Source: Jejuia sp047345485
GTDB lineage: Bacteria > Bacteroidota > Bacteroidia > Flavobacteriales > Flavobacteriaceae
Reading direction: 5' to 3'
Length of the DNA: 64,000 nt
Assembly: GCF_047345485.1 (NCBI RefSeq)
Contig: NZ_JBLFEN010000005.1
Coordinates: 62,001 to 126,000 of the forward strand
Position 1 is the stretch's first letter. Every line of letters starts with the position of its first letter. The translations under genes were made by a program, and so were the position numbers. The notes below the pieces were generated by a model. It had not been told where the DNA came from and made no database searches. It worked only from the letters and a program-made list of their open reading frames with translations. Below, piece by piece: positions 17,685-26,224 of the stretch.

Positions 17685-19376
17685 ATGCGTTGGACCCTTA
17701 AACCAAAACCTGATTTAAAAACGATAAAACATCTTGAAGACAAACTTCAAGTAGACGAAACTATTGCTACATTATTAGTACAACGCGGTATTAAAACCTA
17801 TGATGAGGCAAAAACTTTTTTTAGACCTAGTTTAACCCATTTACACGATCCATATCTAATGAAAGATATGGATAAAGCTGTTGCCCGAATAGAACAGGCA
17901 TTTGCTAATAAAGAAAATATTTTAGTTTATGGTGACTACGATGTTGATGGCACTACAGCCGTAGCATTAATGTCTACCTATTTAAAAACTAAGCATAATT
18001 TAGTATATACTTACATACCAAACCGTTATGATGAAGGTTATGGGGTATCTAAAAAAGGGATAAACTTTGCTTTAGAAAATGATTTTACTTTAATTATTGC
18101 TTTAGATTGTGGCATTAAAGCCATTGATAAAGTGGCATATGCAAAAAATTTAGGTATAGATTTTATAATTTGTGATCATCATAGACCTGGAAACGACGTA
18201 CCCAACGCTGTTGCAGTTTTAGACCCTAAACAAGACGATTGTAACTATCCTTTTAAAGAATTGTGTGGTTGTGGTGTTGGGTTTAAATTGATACAAGCAT
18301 TGGCACAAAAAGATGGTGAAACACCTGAAGATTTAATGCCTTACTTAGATTTGGTAGCTACTGCAATTGGTGCTGATATAGTGCCTATTAATGGTGAAAA
18401 TAGAGTGCTAGCCTACTTTGGATTACACGTTATAAACACAAAACCAAGGCCTGGTATTAAAGCTATTTTAGATCAAATTGAAAAAACCGAACTTACTATT
18501 ACCGATGTCGTTTTTATTATAGCACCACGTATTAACGCCGCTGGCCGAATGGAACATGGTAATTTTGCTGTGGCATTATTAGCAGAGGATGATTATGAAC
18601 TTGCTAAAGTTCATGCCGCAAATATTGAGACCTATAATTTAGAAAGGCGAACTATTGATAAAGAAATTACAATAGCAGCCCTAGAACAAATAGAAGCATT
18701 AAAAGAGGAAAACCGACTTACAACAGTTGTGTATGACGAAAATTGGCACAAAGGTGTTATTGGTATTGTAGCTTCAAGACTCACAGAAACATACTATCGC
18801 CCTACCTTAGTATTTACTAAAAGTGGCGAAAAATTAGCAGCTTCTGCACGATCTGTTAAAGGTTTTGATGTATATAATGCTTTAGGCGCTTGCGCTGAAC
18901 ATATTGAACAGTTTGGAGGCCACAAGTACGCAGCAGGTTTAACCTTAAAAGAAGAAAACTATCAGGCGTTTAAACAAGCTTTTGAAGATGTGGTTTCTAA
19001 AACGATAGATAGAAACTTGTTAATTCCAGAAATTAAGATTGATGCTGAGATTGACTTGAAACATCTTACACCAAAGTTTTATAGAATATTAAAGCAATTT
19101 GCACCTTACGGTCCAAGTAACATGACACCTGTATTTATGACAGAAAATTTAAGAGATACTGGTTATGGTAAATGCGTAGGTGCAGATAAAACCCATTTAC
19201 GATTTACTGCAGCACAACCAGACTCTAATAGTATTGTAGGCATTGGGTTTGGTATGGGTGAAAAACATGAATTAATTTCTGATAAAAAACAATTTAGAGC
19301 AGCTTATTCCATTGATGAAAACGAATGGAAAGGTAATGTATCACTACAATTAAAATTACGGGATATTAAAGCGTAA
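17685..19376 (+). CDS. recJ: Single-stranded-DNA-specific exonuclease RecJ
   Basis: 563 residues, the usual length. The DHH phosphoesterase motifs are clear: VYGDYDVDGTTA (residues 81-92), LDCGIKA, and CDHHRPG with DHH at 164-166. The DHHA1 domain shows GGHKYAAGLTL. RecJ degrades 5' single-stranded ends in recombination and mismatch repair. It is followed after 2 bases by the MFS gene, so the two share a transcript. Confidence 0.97.
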   Translation: MRWTLKPKPDLKTIKHLEDKLQVDETIATLLVQRGIKTYDEAKTFFRPSLTHLHDPYLMKDMDKAVARIEQAFANKENILVYGDYDVDGTTAVALMSTYLKTKHNLVYTYIPNRYDEGYGVSKKGINFALENDFTLIIALDCGIKAIDKVAYAKNLGIDFIICDHHRPGNDVPNAVAVLDPKQDDCNYPFKELCGCGVGFKLIQALAQKDGETPEDLMPYLDLVATAIGADIVPINGENRVLAYFGLHVINTKPRPGIKAILDQIEKTELTITDVVFIIAPRINAAGRMEHGNFAVALLAEDDYELAKVHAANIETYNLERRTIDKEITIAALEQIEALKEENRLTTVVYDENWHKGVIGIVASRLTETYYRPTLVFTKSGEKLAASARSVKGFDVYNALGACAEHIEQFGGHKYAAGLTLKEENYQAFKQAFEDVVSKTIDRNLLIPEIKIDAEIDLKHLTPKFYRILKQFAPYGPSNMTPVFMTENLRDTGYGKCVGADKTHLRFTAAQPDSNSIVGIGFGMGEKHELISDKKQFRAAYSIDENEWKGNVSLQLKLRDIKA

Positions 19377-19378
19377 CT

Positions 19379-20644
19379 ATGCAAAAAAACGACCCATACG
19401 CAGCATTACGTATTAAAGAATTCAATATATTTTTATTATTACGATTTGCTTTAGTTTTTGGATGGTCTATGCAATTTGTTGTGATAGAATGGCAAGTATA
19501 CTCACTTACTAATGATAAATTAAGTTTAGGAATTATAGGTGCCTGCGAATTTATTCCTGCATTTTTTATGGCGCCATTTGCGGGTCATATTGTAGATAGA
19601 AAAGAAAAACGCAATCTGTTTGCACTAATTATTGCTCTATTTTCTTTAATTAGTTTTGGGTTGTTTTGGTTAACATCTCAGGCTATTGAAACATCATGGT
19701 CTACGTCTCATATTGTTCTGGGGATTTACGGTTTGGTATTTTTTGGAGGTATTTTAAGAGCTTTTTTTGGACCAACCATATTTTCGTTAATAGCCTTATT
19801 AGTGCCAAAACCTATTTACCCAAATGCAGCTACTTGGAGTAGTAGTACCTGGAAAGGTGCATCTGTAACTGGTGCTTTAGTTGGAGGGTTTTTAATTGCT
19901 TGGATAGGCGTACATTATACATTAGGTATTATATTTTTATTGGTGCTCGTTGCTTTAGCTTTGGTGTTTTTTATTAAAAAGAAGCCAGTACTTAATACCA
20001 AAATAAGTGAGTCTATAAAAGAAAGTTTAAAAGTAGGGATACGATTTGTTTTTAATGATAAGGTGATTTTAGGTGCCTTAACTTTAGATATGATTGCGGT
20101 ACTTTTTGGCGGCGCAGTAGCCATATTTGCAGTATTTGCAAAAGATATTTTAGATGCGGGTCCTAGAGGATTTGGTATCTTAAATGCTGCATTGTCTTCG
20201 GGTAGTATTTTAACCATGCTTGCTACCACTTATTTGCCCATAACAAAACATACAGGAAAAAAATTATTGATATCCATATTTGGATTTGGTATTGCTATGA
20301 TTGTTTTTGGAGCTTCAAAATTATTTTGGCTTAGTGTTGTAGCATTGTTTATTGCTGGGATATTTGATGGCGTTTCTATGGTAATACGGCAAACGATTTT
20401 ACAACTAAAAACACCTGACGATATGCGTGGTAGAGTTGGTGCTGTAAACTCTATGTTTGTGGGCTCTTCTAACGAGCTTGGTGCTTTAGAGAGCGGTATT
20501 GCAGCAAAAATTTTTGGTGCCCCTTTAGCAGTGATATTTGGAGGTTGTGCTACATTAATTACAGTATCTATTATAGGATTAAAAAATACAGCTCTACGAA
20601 ATTTAGATTTAACACAAGATGTTAAAGCTAACGAAGTTCCGTAA
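19379..20644 (+). CDS. MFS transporter (MFS_3/EntS-like)
   Basis: 421 residues with about 12 membrane segments. The cytoplasmic loop motif GHIVDRKEKRN lies between helices 2 and 3 (about residues 72-85) as in MFS exporters, and the second half has RQTILQLKTPDDMRGRV, typical of the MFS_3 group related to enterobactin exporter EntS. The substrate is unknown. It converges on an alpha/beta hydrolase gene, 10 bases apart. Confidence 0.9.
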   Translation: MQKNDPYAALRIKEFNIFLLLRFALVFGWSMQFVVIEWQVYSLTNDKLSLGIIGACEFIPAFFMAPFAGHIVDRKEKRNLFALIIALFSLISFGLFWLTSQAIETSWSTSHIVLGIYGLVFFGGILRAFFGPTIFSLIALLVPKPIYPNAATWSSSTWKGASVTGALVGGFLIAWIGVHYTLGIIFLLVLVALALVFFIKKKPVLNTKISESIKESLKVGIRFVFNDKVILGALTLDMIAVLFGGAVAIFAVFAKDILDAGPRGFGILNAALSSGSILTMLATTYLPITKHTGKKLLISIFGFGIAMIVFGASKLFWLSVVALFIAGIFDGVSMVIRQTILQLKTPDDMRGRVGAVNSMFVGSSNELGALESGIAAKIFGAPLAVIFGGCATLITVSIIGLKNTALRNLDLTQDVKANEVP

Positions 20645-20654
20645 ATTTTAAAGC

Positions 20655-21587
20655 CTATGTTTTAATAAAATCTAAGATAATTCGAGTAAGTACTTCGGGT
20701 TGCTCTTCTTGGATAAAATGCTTCGCTTCTATTATATTAATACAGTCTTCACTTATATTTAAATCTTTAGTAATTCGTTCTTTTTGAGGACTCCATTTTA
20801 AAAAATCGTCATTTTTACCCCAAATTATAGTTACAGGAATATTAAGTTTTTCAATAATAGGTTGGTAGTTTTTTAGTGCGTTACAGGTTTGCGTAAAGAA
20901 ATAATACATAGCTTTTGTTTTTCCTTCTTTAAGCGGTGTTTTGTAGCCTTCAACATCAATTTTAGTTAATGTGTTTTCAGTCATACCAGACTTAAATAAT
21001 CCTTTTAACATCATGTTTGTTGTAATGCCGTTTCTATAACTCCACATGGCTGTTTTAGCAAAAAATCCTTTTTTAAATCGGATAGGTGGATCAAAACCTT
21101 CTTCATAAACAATAGTATTTAGCATTACCATATTTTTAATACGGTTTGGTGCTATGGCAGCCAATTCCCAAGTCCATAATCCACCAGCATCATGCATCAC
21201 GTGCGTCCAATCTTCAATATCTAAAAAATCCATTAGTGCCAATAAGCGTTTGGCATGGTTTTCTTCGGAATATATATTATAACCATCAGGACTATCGCTA
21301 GAGCCAAAGCCTAACATATCTGGCACAATTACACGATTGGTTTTAGCTAATTCATCAATCATATTTCGGTATAGCCAACCAGAAGTAGGTACACCATGCA
21401 GCAGTAAAATAACAGGCCCTTTACCTTTATCTATATAGCTTATGTTTCCATCTTTAGAATTGAAACTTTGTTGTGTTGCTCTAAATTCTGAATAAGTCAT
21501 TTGCGCGTTATTTACAACCTTAGATTGGTAAGGTTTACATGATAAAACACTGATAGTTAAAAGTATTAATATACAAATATTCTTCAT
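20655..21587 (-). CDS. Alpha/beta hydrolase, predicted lipoprotein, Asp-nucleophile type
   Basis: 310 residues with a lipoprotein signal ending ISVLSC (Cys17). HG in LLHGVPTSGW forms the oxyanion hole and the nucleophile elbow reads HD133AGG, so the nucleophile is Asp, as in haloalkane dehalogenases and epoxide hydrolases. The Trp that follows the Asp in dehalogenases is Ala here, so I do not call it a dehalogenase. The acid lies in WGKNDDFLKW and the His in EAKHFIQEEQP. It precedes nothing obviously related; lpxH lies 17 bases upstream on the same strand. Confidence 0.85.
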   Translation of the reverse strand: MKNICILILLTISVLSCKPYQSKVVNNAQMTYSEFRATQQSFNSKDGNISYIDKGKGPVILLLHGVPTSGWLYRNMIDELAKTNRVIVPDMLGFGSSDSPDGYNIYSEENHAKRLLALMDFLDIEDWTHVMHDAGGLWTWELAAIAPNRIKNMVMLNTIVYEEGFDPPIRFKKGFFAKTAMWSYRNGITTNMMLKGLFKSGMTENTLTKIDVEGYKTPLKEGKTKAMYYFFTQTCNALKNYQPIIEKLNIPVTIIWGKNDDFLKWSPQKERITKDLNISEDCINIIEAKHFIQEEQPEVLTRIILDFIKT

Positions 21588-21604
21588 AAGGAGCGCATTT
21601 AAAA

Positions 21605-22360
21605 TTATTCGAATTTTTTTAATGATACCGTTTCTCCATCAAATTCGGCATAGGTAAAATATTGTATCCAATCGCCAAGGTTAATGTATTTTGAGTTTTT
21701 GTTTAGATCTATGTTTAATGGCAAATGCCTATGACCAAATATAAAGTAGTCTCTGTGTTTATCTTCTAATTTGCGTTTGCAATACTGAGCAAGCCACTCG
21801 TTATCTTCTCCTAAAAATACGGCATCATCATCACCTGAAATTAACTTATTTTTTACTGAAAAATATTGAGCAATACGCATACCAATATCTGGATGCCCCC
21901 ATTGAAATATCCATTTAAAAAATGGATTTGTAAATACTTTTTTTAAGCGTTTATACCCTTTATCTCCTGGTCCTAAACCATCACCGTGTCCTAAAAAAAA
22001 GGTTTTATTATTAAATATGAATTCTTTGGGTTTATGGTATACTGGAATATTTAATTCTTCTTCAAAATAACCATTCATCCACAAATCGTGATTACCAACA
22101 AAATAATGAATGGGAATACCCGAGTCTGAAATTTCGGCAAGTTTACCCAACGTTCTGGTGAAGCCTCTTGGTACTACGGTTTTATACTCAAACCAAAAAT
22201 CGAACAAATCGCCTAATAAAAAAATAGCTGCTGCATCTTCTTTAATGCTATCTAACCAGGCTACAAATTTTTTTTCTCGAGGAAAGGATGCTTCTTTGGT
22301 TGGGGCGCCTAAATGATTATCTGAGGCGAAGTATATTTTTTTGCCTTTGGGTATTTGCAT
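21605..22360 (-). CDS. lpxH: UDP-2,3-diacylglucosamine diphosphatase
   Basis: 251 residues of the calcineurin-like phosphoesterase fold. The metal motifs are in order: SDNH (Asp14, His16), GDLFD from 50, GNHD at 89-92, GHGD and GHRH near the C-terminus. LpxH removes UMP from UDP-diacylglucosamine in lipid A synthesis. It is peripheral on the inner membrane. Its closest alternative is a generic metallophosphatase, but the extra insert with GYKRLKKVFTNPF fits LpxH. Confidence 0.92.
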   Translation of the reverse strand: MQIPKGKKIYFASDNHLGAPTKEASFPREKKFVAWLDSIKEDAAAIFLLGDLFDFWFEYKTVVPRGFTRTLGKLAEISDSGIPIHYFVGNHDLWMNGYFEEELNIPVYHKPKEFIFNNKTFFLGHGDGLGPGDKGYKRLKKVFTNPFFKWIFQWGHPDIGMRIAQYFSVKNKLISGDDDAVFLGEDNEWLAQYCKRKLEDKHRDYFIFGHRHLPLNIDLNKNSKYINLGDWIQYFTYAEFDGETVSLKKFE

Positions 22361-22504
22361 GTTGTAAATATAACAATTCCTAAGATTGCAGGAATCTTGT
22401 GATAGATGTTTTGGTATTAATTTTTTTGTATGGATTAAAACATATCAATTTAGTATTGGTATTTTAATTGAAAACTTAGTTAACAGAATTTCTGGTTATT
22501 ATAT

Positions 22505-22520
22505 CTAGCACTATTGCTAG
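22505..22520. repeat. Short perfect inverted repeat
   Basis: CTAGCA and TGCTAG pair around CTAT just upstream (plus-strand sense) of dispersed repeat copy B, inside a 259-bp gene-free gap between lpxH and queD. No further feature is seen in that gap. Confidence 0.6.
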
Positions 22521-22529
22521 CTGGTACGT

Positions 22530-22598
22530 GCGCTAGGGATTGAACGGCATGTTTGAAATCCCCGACGTAGGAGGGATTGAGTAGTGAAAGCCCGACCC
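22530..22598 (-). repeat. Dispersed 69-bp repeat, copy B
   Basis: The reverse complement matches copy A (8530-8598) at 66 of 69 positions. The repeat is followed at 22599-22619 by TAGGGTAGCGCCC, reaching the queD stop, so on the minus strand it is the immediate downstream sequence of queD. Confidence 0.88.
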
Positions 22599-22619
22599 TT
22601 TAGGGTAGCGCCCAAAAAA

Positions 22620-23072
22620 TTAATTTTGATCGGCTGCAAACCACTCTGCAAAACTAGTGGCAGTTTCTCTAAGCTTTAAGGAATGTAGTTTTATGTTTTC
22701 TGGAAGATGTGTTTGTATCTTTTTTGCAAAATCTATAATCATCATTTCACTAGTAGGTTGGTAATCTACAAGTAATACGTTGTGCCCTTCTTTTTTTAAA
22801 GTAGCGCCAAGTTGCGCATGTGGTGTGTTTTTATTGAATACTATGGCATGATCGAAAACTTCTTCTATCTCTCTTTTTACAATCTTTTTTAGATCGCCAA
22901 AATCGATAACCATGCCGTATTTTGGATTAGTAGCATCTGAAATGGGTTTACCAATTACTGTAACTTCTAAACTATAACTATGCCCATGTACATTTTTACA
23001 TTTACCATCATAACCATAAAGTGCGTGACCAGTTTCGAAAGAGAATTGTTTGGTGATGCGTATATTACTCAT
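22620..23072 (-). CDS. queD: 6-carboxytetrahydropterin synthase (QueD/PTPS family)
   Basis: 150 residues from the ATG at 23072 (MSNIRITKQFSFETGHA); a TTG 21 bases upstream is in frame but weaker. Zinc ligands appear as His in ETGHALY and the pair in VHGHSY. The Cys in GKCKNVHGHSY is the catalytic cysteine of QueD. It converts dihydroneopterin triphosphate to carboxytetrahydropterin on the way to queuosine. The C-terminal Glu in LRETATSFAEW fits the family. Confidence 0.93.
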   Translation of the reverse strand: MSNIRITKQFSFETGHALYGYDGKCKNVHGHSYSLEVTVIGKPISDATNPKYGMVIDFGDLKKIVKREIEEVFDHAIVFNKNTPHAQLGATLKKEGHNVLLVDYQPTSEMMIIDFAKKIQTHLPENIKLHSLKLRETATSFAEWFAADQN

Positions 23073-23098
23073 TTGTGTGATATTGGATGGCAAATATA

Positions 23099-23197
23099 CT
23101 ATCTTCTTCGTTTTTTATTTACAAAATAAACGATTATTAATACCAAGGCTAAAAGTAAAAAAAGGCCGTTGCCGCTTAAAAAGTTTAGTATATCCAT
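23099..23197 (-). CDS. 32-residue single-pass membrane microprotein
   Basis: A complete ATG-to-TAG frame below the usual length cut-off. It encodes a short polar start (MDILNFLSGNG), one hydrophobic helix (LFLLLALVLIIVYFV) and a basic end (NKKRRR), a classic small inner-membrane protein. It sits between queD and another small membrane protein, 8 bases from the latter's stop, all on one strand, so it is likely in the same operon. Function unknown. Confidence 0.62.
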   Translation of the reverse strand: MDILNFLSGNGLFLLLALVLIIVYFVNKKRRR

Positions 23198-23205
23198 AAT
23201 TTAAA

Positions 23206-23400
23206 TTATTGTGTGTTGTTTTTGTTATGTTTTTTACTGTGATAGTATATCATGTAGGCGATAATTACTAGAACTATAAGAGGAATTATTGAGCCCATAA
23301 ACACGCCTATTTCGTAGCTTTTATCTGGTGCGTTATTAATTTTTTCTTCAATATTTAAATTTTGAAAAAAACCACATATTAGATGTATTGATTGTAACAT
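23206..23400 (-). CDS. 64-residue single-pass membrane protein
   Basis: One central hydrophobic helix (about residues 35-52, IIPLIVLVIIAYMIYY) with a mostly acidic N-terminal half and a basic C-terminal tail (HSKKHNKNNTQ), consistent with an N-out, C-in topology. It lies 12 bases downstream of the MATE transporter on the minus strand and upstream of the 32-residue protein. No family is recognised. Confidence 0.65.
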   Translation of the reverse strand: MLQSIHLICGFFQNLNIEEKINNAPDKSYEIGVFMGSIIPLIVLVIIAYMIYYHSKKHNKNNTQ

Positions 23401-23412
23401 GATGCTGTAAAG

Positions 23413-24747
23413 TTAATTGTTTTTAGCGAGTGGTATAAAGCGTTTTCTAAAATTAATAAATAATGGTAACGCTCTAGCTATCATCCAAAATGTAAGGGCT
23501 ATAAATATGCCTTTTAGTTTGAAGTTAAAATAATCTAAACTGTAAAGTATTGGTATAAATACTAGAAATGTTGCGAGGAGCAAAACGTTTCTAAGCGTAC
23601 TCATTTTGCCTAAACCTTTAAAAATACCATCGAAAATAAAAGCAATAGCACAAATGGGTTGCATGAGGAGTACTATCCAAAAAACATCGTAAAACTGTTC
23701 TAAAACTTCGGGTTCTTTGGTAAATAAAATGCCAATTGGTTTATAAATAAGAAACCCAATACATGTTAAAGTTATACCAACTAAACCTCCTATTTTTATA
23801 AGTTTTTTATTGAGTGTTACTAAATTTTTATATTGTTTTGCGCCAAATAATCGTCCCGACATAATATTACCAGCACCTGCATAACCATCTATTACAAAAG
23901 CGCCTAGAAACCATAAATTAATGGCAATTGTATATGCTGCAATATAGTTTTTACCATAACCTGTAGCAAATCGGGTAGCAAAATACAGTGTGATATTAAG
24001 CGCTAAAGTCCTTATAAAAAGATTAAAAATCATAATTATAAAGCGGTTAATTTCTTTATTAAAAGGAAATGTTGGTAGCAATGGTATGTTTGTTTTTTTT
24101 AATAAATAGTACCCAGAACATAATGCCATTAGTAATTGTGCTATTACACTAGCATAGGCAGCGCCTTCAATATTCATAGGTGCTATATATCCAGAAATGC
24201 CATAGACTAAAACAACATCTAAAATAATGTTTACAGAGGCGCCAATAATGGCAACTATCATAGGATAATAGGTGTTTTGTAAGCCTCTAAATGTACCAAA
24301 AACAGCGATTGTAAATAAAGTAAATGGAAAACCAAATACTCTAATTTTATAGTATACAATGCTGTAATCTAAAATTAAACCAGAGGCGTTGTATAGTTTG
24401 AAAATTTGACTTGCAAACGGGTATGTGCTAACAATGATTAGCAGACTTAACGAGGTTATTATAAAAATGGCTTGTGCTGGTAGGTTTTTTACTGCTACTA
24501 TGTTATTAGCTCCAAAGTATTGAGAAACTATAGCAGATATGGCACTGCGTGTTTGCCCTAAAATCCAAATAAGCATGGATAGAAATGTACCAACAATACC
24601 AACGGCTGCTAAAGATTCTACTGCATTCACAGTGATATTCCCAACAATTGCGGTATCTGTTATAGACAGGATAGGTTCTGATATCCCAGAAATAAGCGCC
24701 GGAATAGCTAATTTGTTAATATGTTTTAAGCTAATGTTTGAACTCAC
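23413..24747 (-). CDS. MATE-family efflux transporter
   Basis: 444 residues with 12 membrane helices in two related halves. The N-terminal LAIPALISGISEPILSITDTAIVGN is the family signature (DinF-like branch). It exchanges Na+ or H+ for drugs or metabolites. The start is a GTG overlapping the GNAT stop by 4 bases (GTGA), so the two are coupled. Confidence 0.92.
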   Translation of the reverse strand: MSSNISLKHINKLAIPALISGISEPILSITDTAIVGNITVNAVESLAAVGIVGTFLSMLIWILGQTRSAISAIVSQYFGANNIVAVKNLPAQAIFIITSLSLLIIVSTYPFASQIFKLYNASGLILDYSIVYYKIRVFGFPFTLFTIAVFGTFRGLQNTYYPMIVAIIGASVNIILDVVLVYGISGYIAPMNIEGAAYASVIAQLLMALCSGYYLLKKTNIPLLPTFPFNKEINRFIIMIFNLFIRTLALNITLYFATRFATGYGKNYIAAYTIAINLWFLGAFVIDGYAGAGNIMSGRLFGAKQYKNLVTLNKKLIKIGGLVGITLTCIGFLIYKPIGILFTKEPEVLEQFYDVFWIVLLMQPICAIAFIFDGIFKGLGKMSTLRNVLLLATFLVFIPILYSLDYFNFKLKGIFIALTFWMIARALPLFINFRKRFIPLAKNN

Positions 24748-25244
24748 AAGACTAATTCATAACAATGAAACGGGTGTTCGCTTTGTTTTGGGAAATAAAT
24801 ATCGCCTAACTTTTTATAGCCCCGGCGTTTATAAAACGTTTGGTTTCTTTTATTTTGAGAAAATGTATCTAGCCTTATAGAAGTATACGCGTTTGTTTTA
24901 GCATAATTTTCAGCAAAAGTGAGTAGTTGTTGTGCATAACTTTTGCTTTGATAGTCTGGATGAACCGCAAGCCGATGAATATAAATATTATTACCATTAG
25001 GCGTTAACCACGCAATAGGAATGTATTCTTCATCCATATTTGTTGATATAGTAATACAACCAATAATTTTATTTTTAACTTCTAGTACATAGCACTCGCC
25101 TCTATCAATATCACTTTTAAAAGCTAACGCATTGGGGTAAAATTCATTCCACTGAAAGATGTTTTGACTTATCATGAAAGCCGCACATGATTTAGTAATT
25201 AATAAAATTTTATCTACATCATCATGTATTGCTTTTCGTATCAT
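24744..25244 (-). CDS. GNAT-family N-acetyltransferase
   Basis: 166 residues. The acetyl-CoA-binding motif A is visible as IHRLAVHPDYQSKSYAQQLL, followed by YTSIRLDTFSQN and NQTFYKRRGYKKLG, the typical motif B. The acceptor is unknown. Coupled downstream to the MATE gene. Confidence 0.9.
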   Translation of the reverse strand: MIRKAIHDDVDKILLITKSCAAFMISQNIFQWNEFYPNALAFKSDIDRGECYVLEVKNKIIGCITISTNMDEEYIPIAWLTPNGNNIYIHRLAVHPDYQSKSYAQQLLTFAENYAKTNAYTSIRLDTFSQNKRNQTFYKRRGYKKLGDIYFPKQSEHPFHCYELVL

Positions 25245-25303
25245 TTAATTGTTTTACTTTTGCCTTATAATTTAGTGTAAAATTACGCTTTAACTATTTA
25301 GTT

Positions 25304-26098
25304 ATGAAAAATATTTTAGTTCCTGTTGGTTCTTCTAAAAATGCAGTAAGCCATTTGCAATATGCGGTTGATTTTGCCGAAGCTTTTGGAGGTAAAGTAT
25401 TTGTGGTACAAGTTTACAATGTATTTACAAAGGCTGGAACCATGACAAATGTTAATTCTATTATTGAGCGTGAAAGCCTAGAGTTTCTAAATGGATTAGT
25501 TTCTAAAGTTAACACCAAAAGTGTAGATGTAATTGTAAAAGTTTTAAAAGGTAATTTAATTGATACTTTAGAATTAGCTTGTAAGGCTGCTGATGTAGGT
25601 TTGGTTTTGGTTGAACCCAGAACAAACTCTATTAAAGATGAAGTGTATTTAGGTAAAACTTCGGGTAAAATTGTAAAGAAAATGGATGTGCCTGCATTAA
25701 TAGTACCTGAAGGTTATGTATTCTCTAAGCCTACAAATATTTTAATGGCCATTAAATCTGCCATTATTAAAAAAGAAAATGCATTGCAACCTCTTAAAGA
25801 CTTTAAAACTAAATTTGATACTACAATAGATTTGTTATTGGTAAAAACACCATATCATAACGAAGATGATTTTAATGTAAATGAAGAATTAAATGCACTA
25901 ATTAGAAATACCACACGGTCTGTTAATGCCACAACATTTCAAGGCGTACTAGAGCATTTCCAATCGCATAATCCCGATATACTTTGTGTAGTAAGACGTA
26001 AACGTGGATTTTTTGCCAAAAAATGGGAAAAAGATACTATTTTAAGGAAAGACTTTTTTATTAAAACACCTGTTTTAGTGTTAAGCGGATTAAAATAA
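25304..26098 (+). CDS. Universal stress protein, tandem-domain type
   Basis: 264 residues made of two UspA-like folds. The N-terminal domain (1-140) starts MKNILVPVGSSKNAVSHL and shows VYLGKTSGKIVKKMDVPALIVP; this strand ending resembles the ATP-binding GxxS/G loop but with a changed glycine spacing. The second domain (about 143-264) is more divergent. Tandem Usp proteins respond to starvation or stress. A -7-like TACTTTTG is at 25255-25262. Confidence 0.88.
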   Translation: MKNILVPVGSSKNAVSHLQYAVDFAEAFGGKVFVVQVYNVFTKAGTMTNVNSIIERESLEFLNGLVSKVNTKSVDVIVKVLKGNLIDTLELACKAADVGLVLVEPRTNSIKDEVYLGKTSGKIVKKMDVPALIVPEGYVFSKPTNILMAIKSAIIKKENALQPLKDFKTKFDTTIDLLLVKTPYHNEDDFNVNEELNALIRNTTRSVNATTFQGVLEHFQSHNPDILCVVRRKRGFFAKKWEKDTILRKDFFIKTPVLVLSGLK

Positions 26099-26117
26099 GT
26101 AGTTTAAATAAAAAAAA

Positions 26118-26191
26118 GGGGATGTAGCTCAGTTGGCTAGAGCGCTTGACTGGCAGTCAAGAGGTCGTCGGTTCGAATCCGATCTTCTCCA
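26118..26191 (+). tRNA. tRNA-Ala, anticodon GGC
   Basis: 74 bases fold as a full cloverleaf. The D stem is GCTC/GAGC, the anticodon stem CTTGA/TCAAG with loop CTGGCAG (anticodon GGC) and the T arm has TTCGAAT. The acceptor stem has the G3-U70 wobble that identifies alanine tRNAs and discriminator A73. Position 6-67 is a U-U mismatch. The CCA end is not encoded. A terminator hairpin follows at once. Confidence 0.93.
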
Positions 26192-26192
26192 C

Positions 26193-26224
26193 AAAAAAGC
26201 AATGCCATTTGGTATTGCTTTTTT
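26193..26224. terminator. Shared terminator between the tRNA and glpD
   Basis: AAAAAAGCAATGCC and GGTATTGCTTTTTT form a stem with one G-T pair and the loop ATTT. It ends in T runs in both directions and reaches the first base of the glpD stop, so it can end both convergent transcripts. Confidence 0.85.

Noticed and set aside
20655..21587. Haloalkane dehalogenase
   Set aside because: The nucleophile Asp is present but the halide-binding Trp after it is Ala, so only alpha/beta hydrolase is supported.
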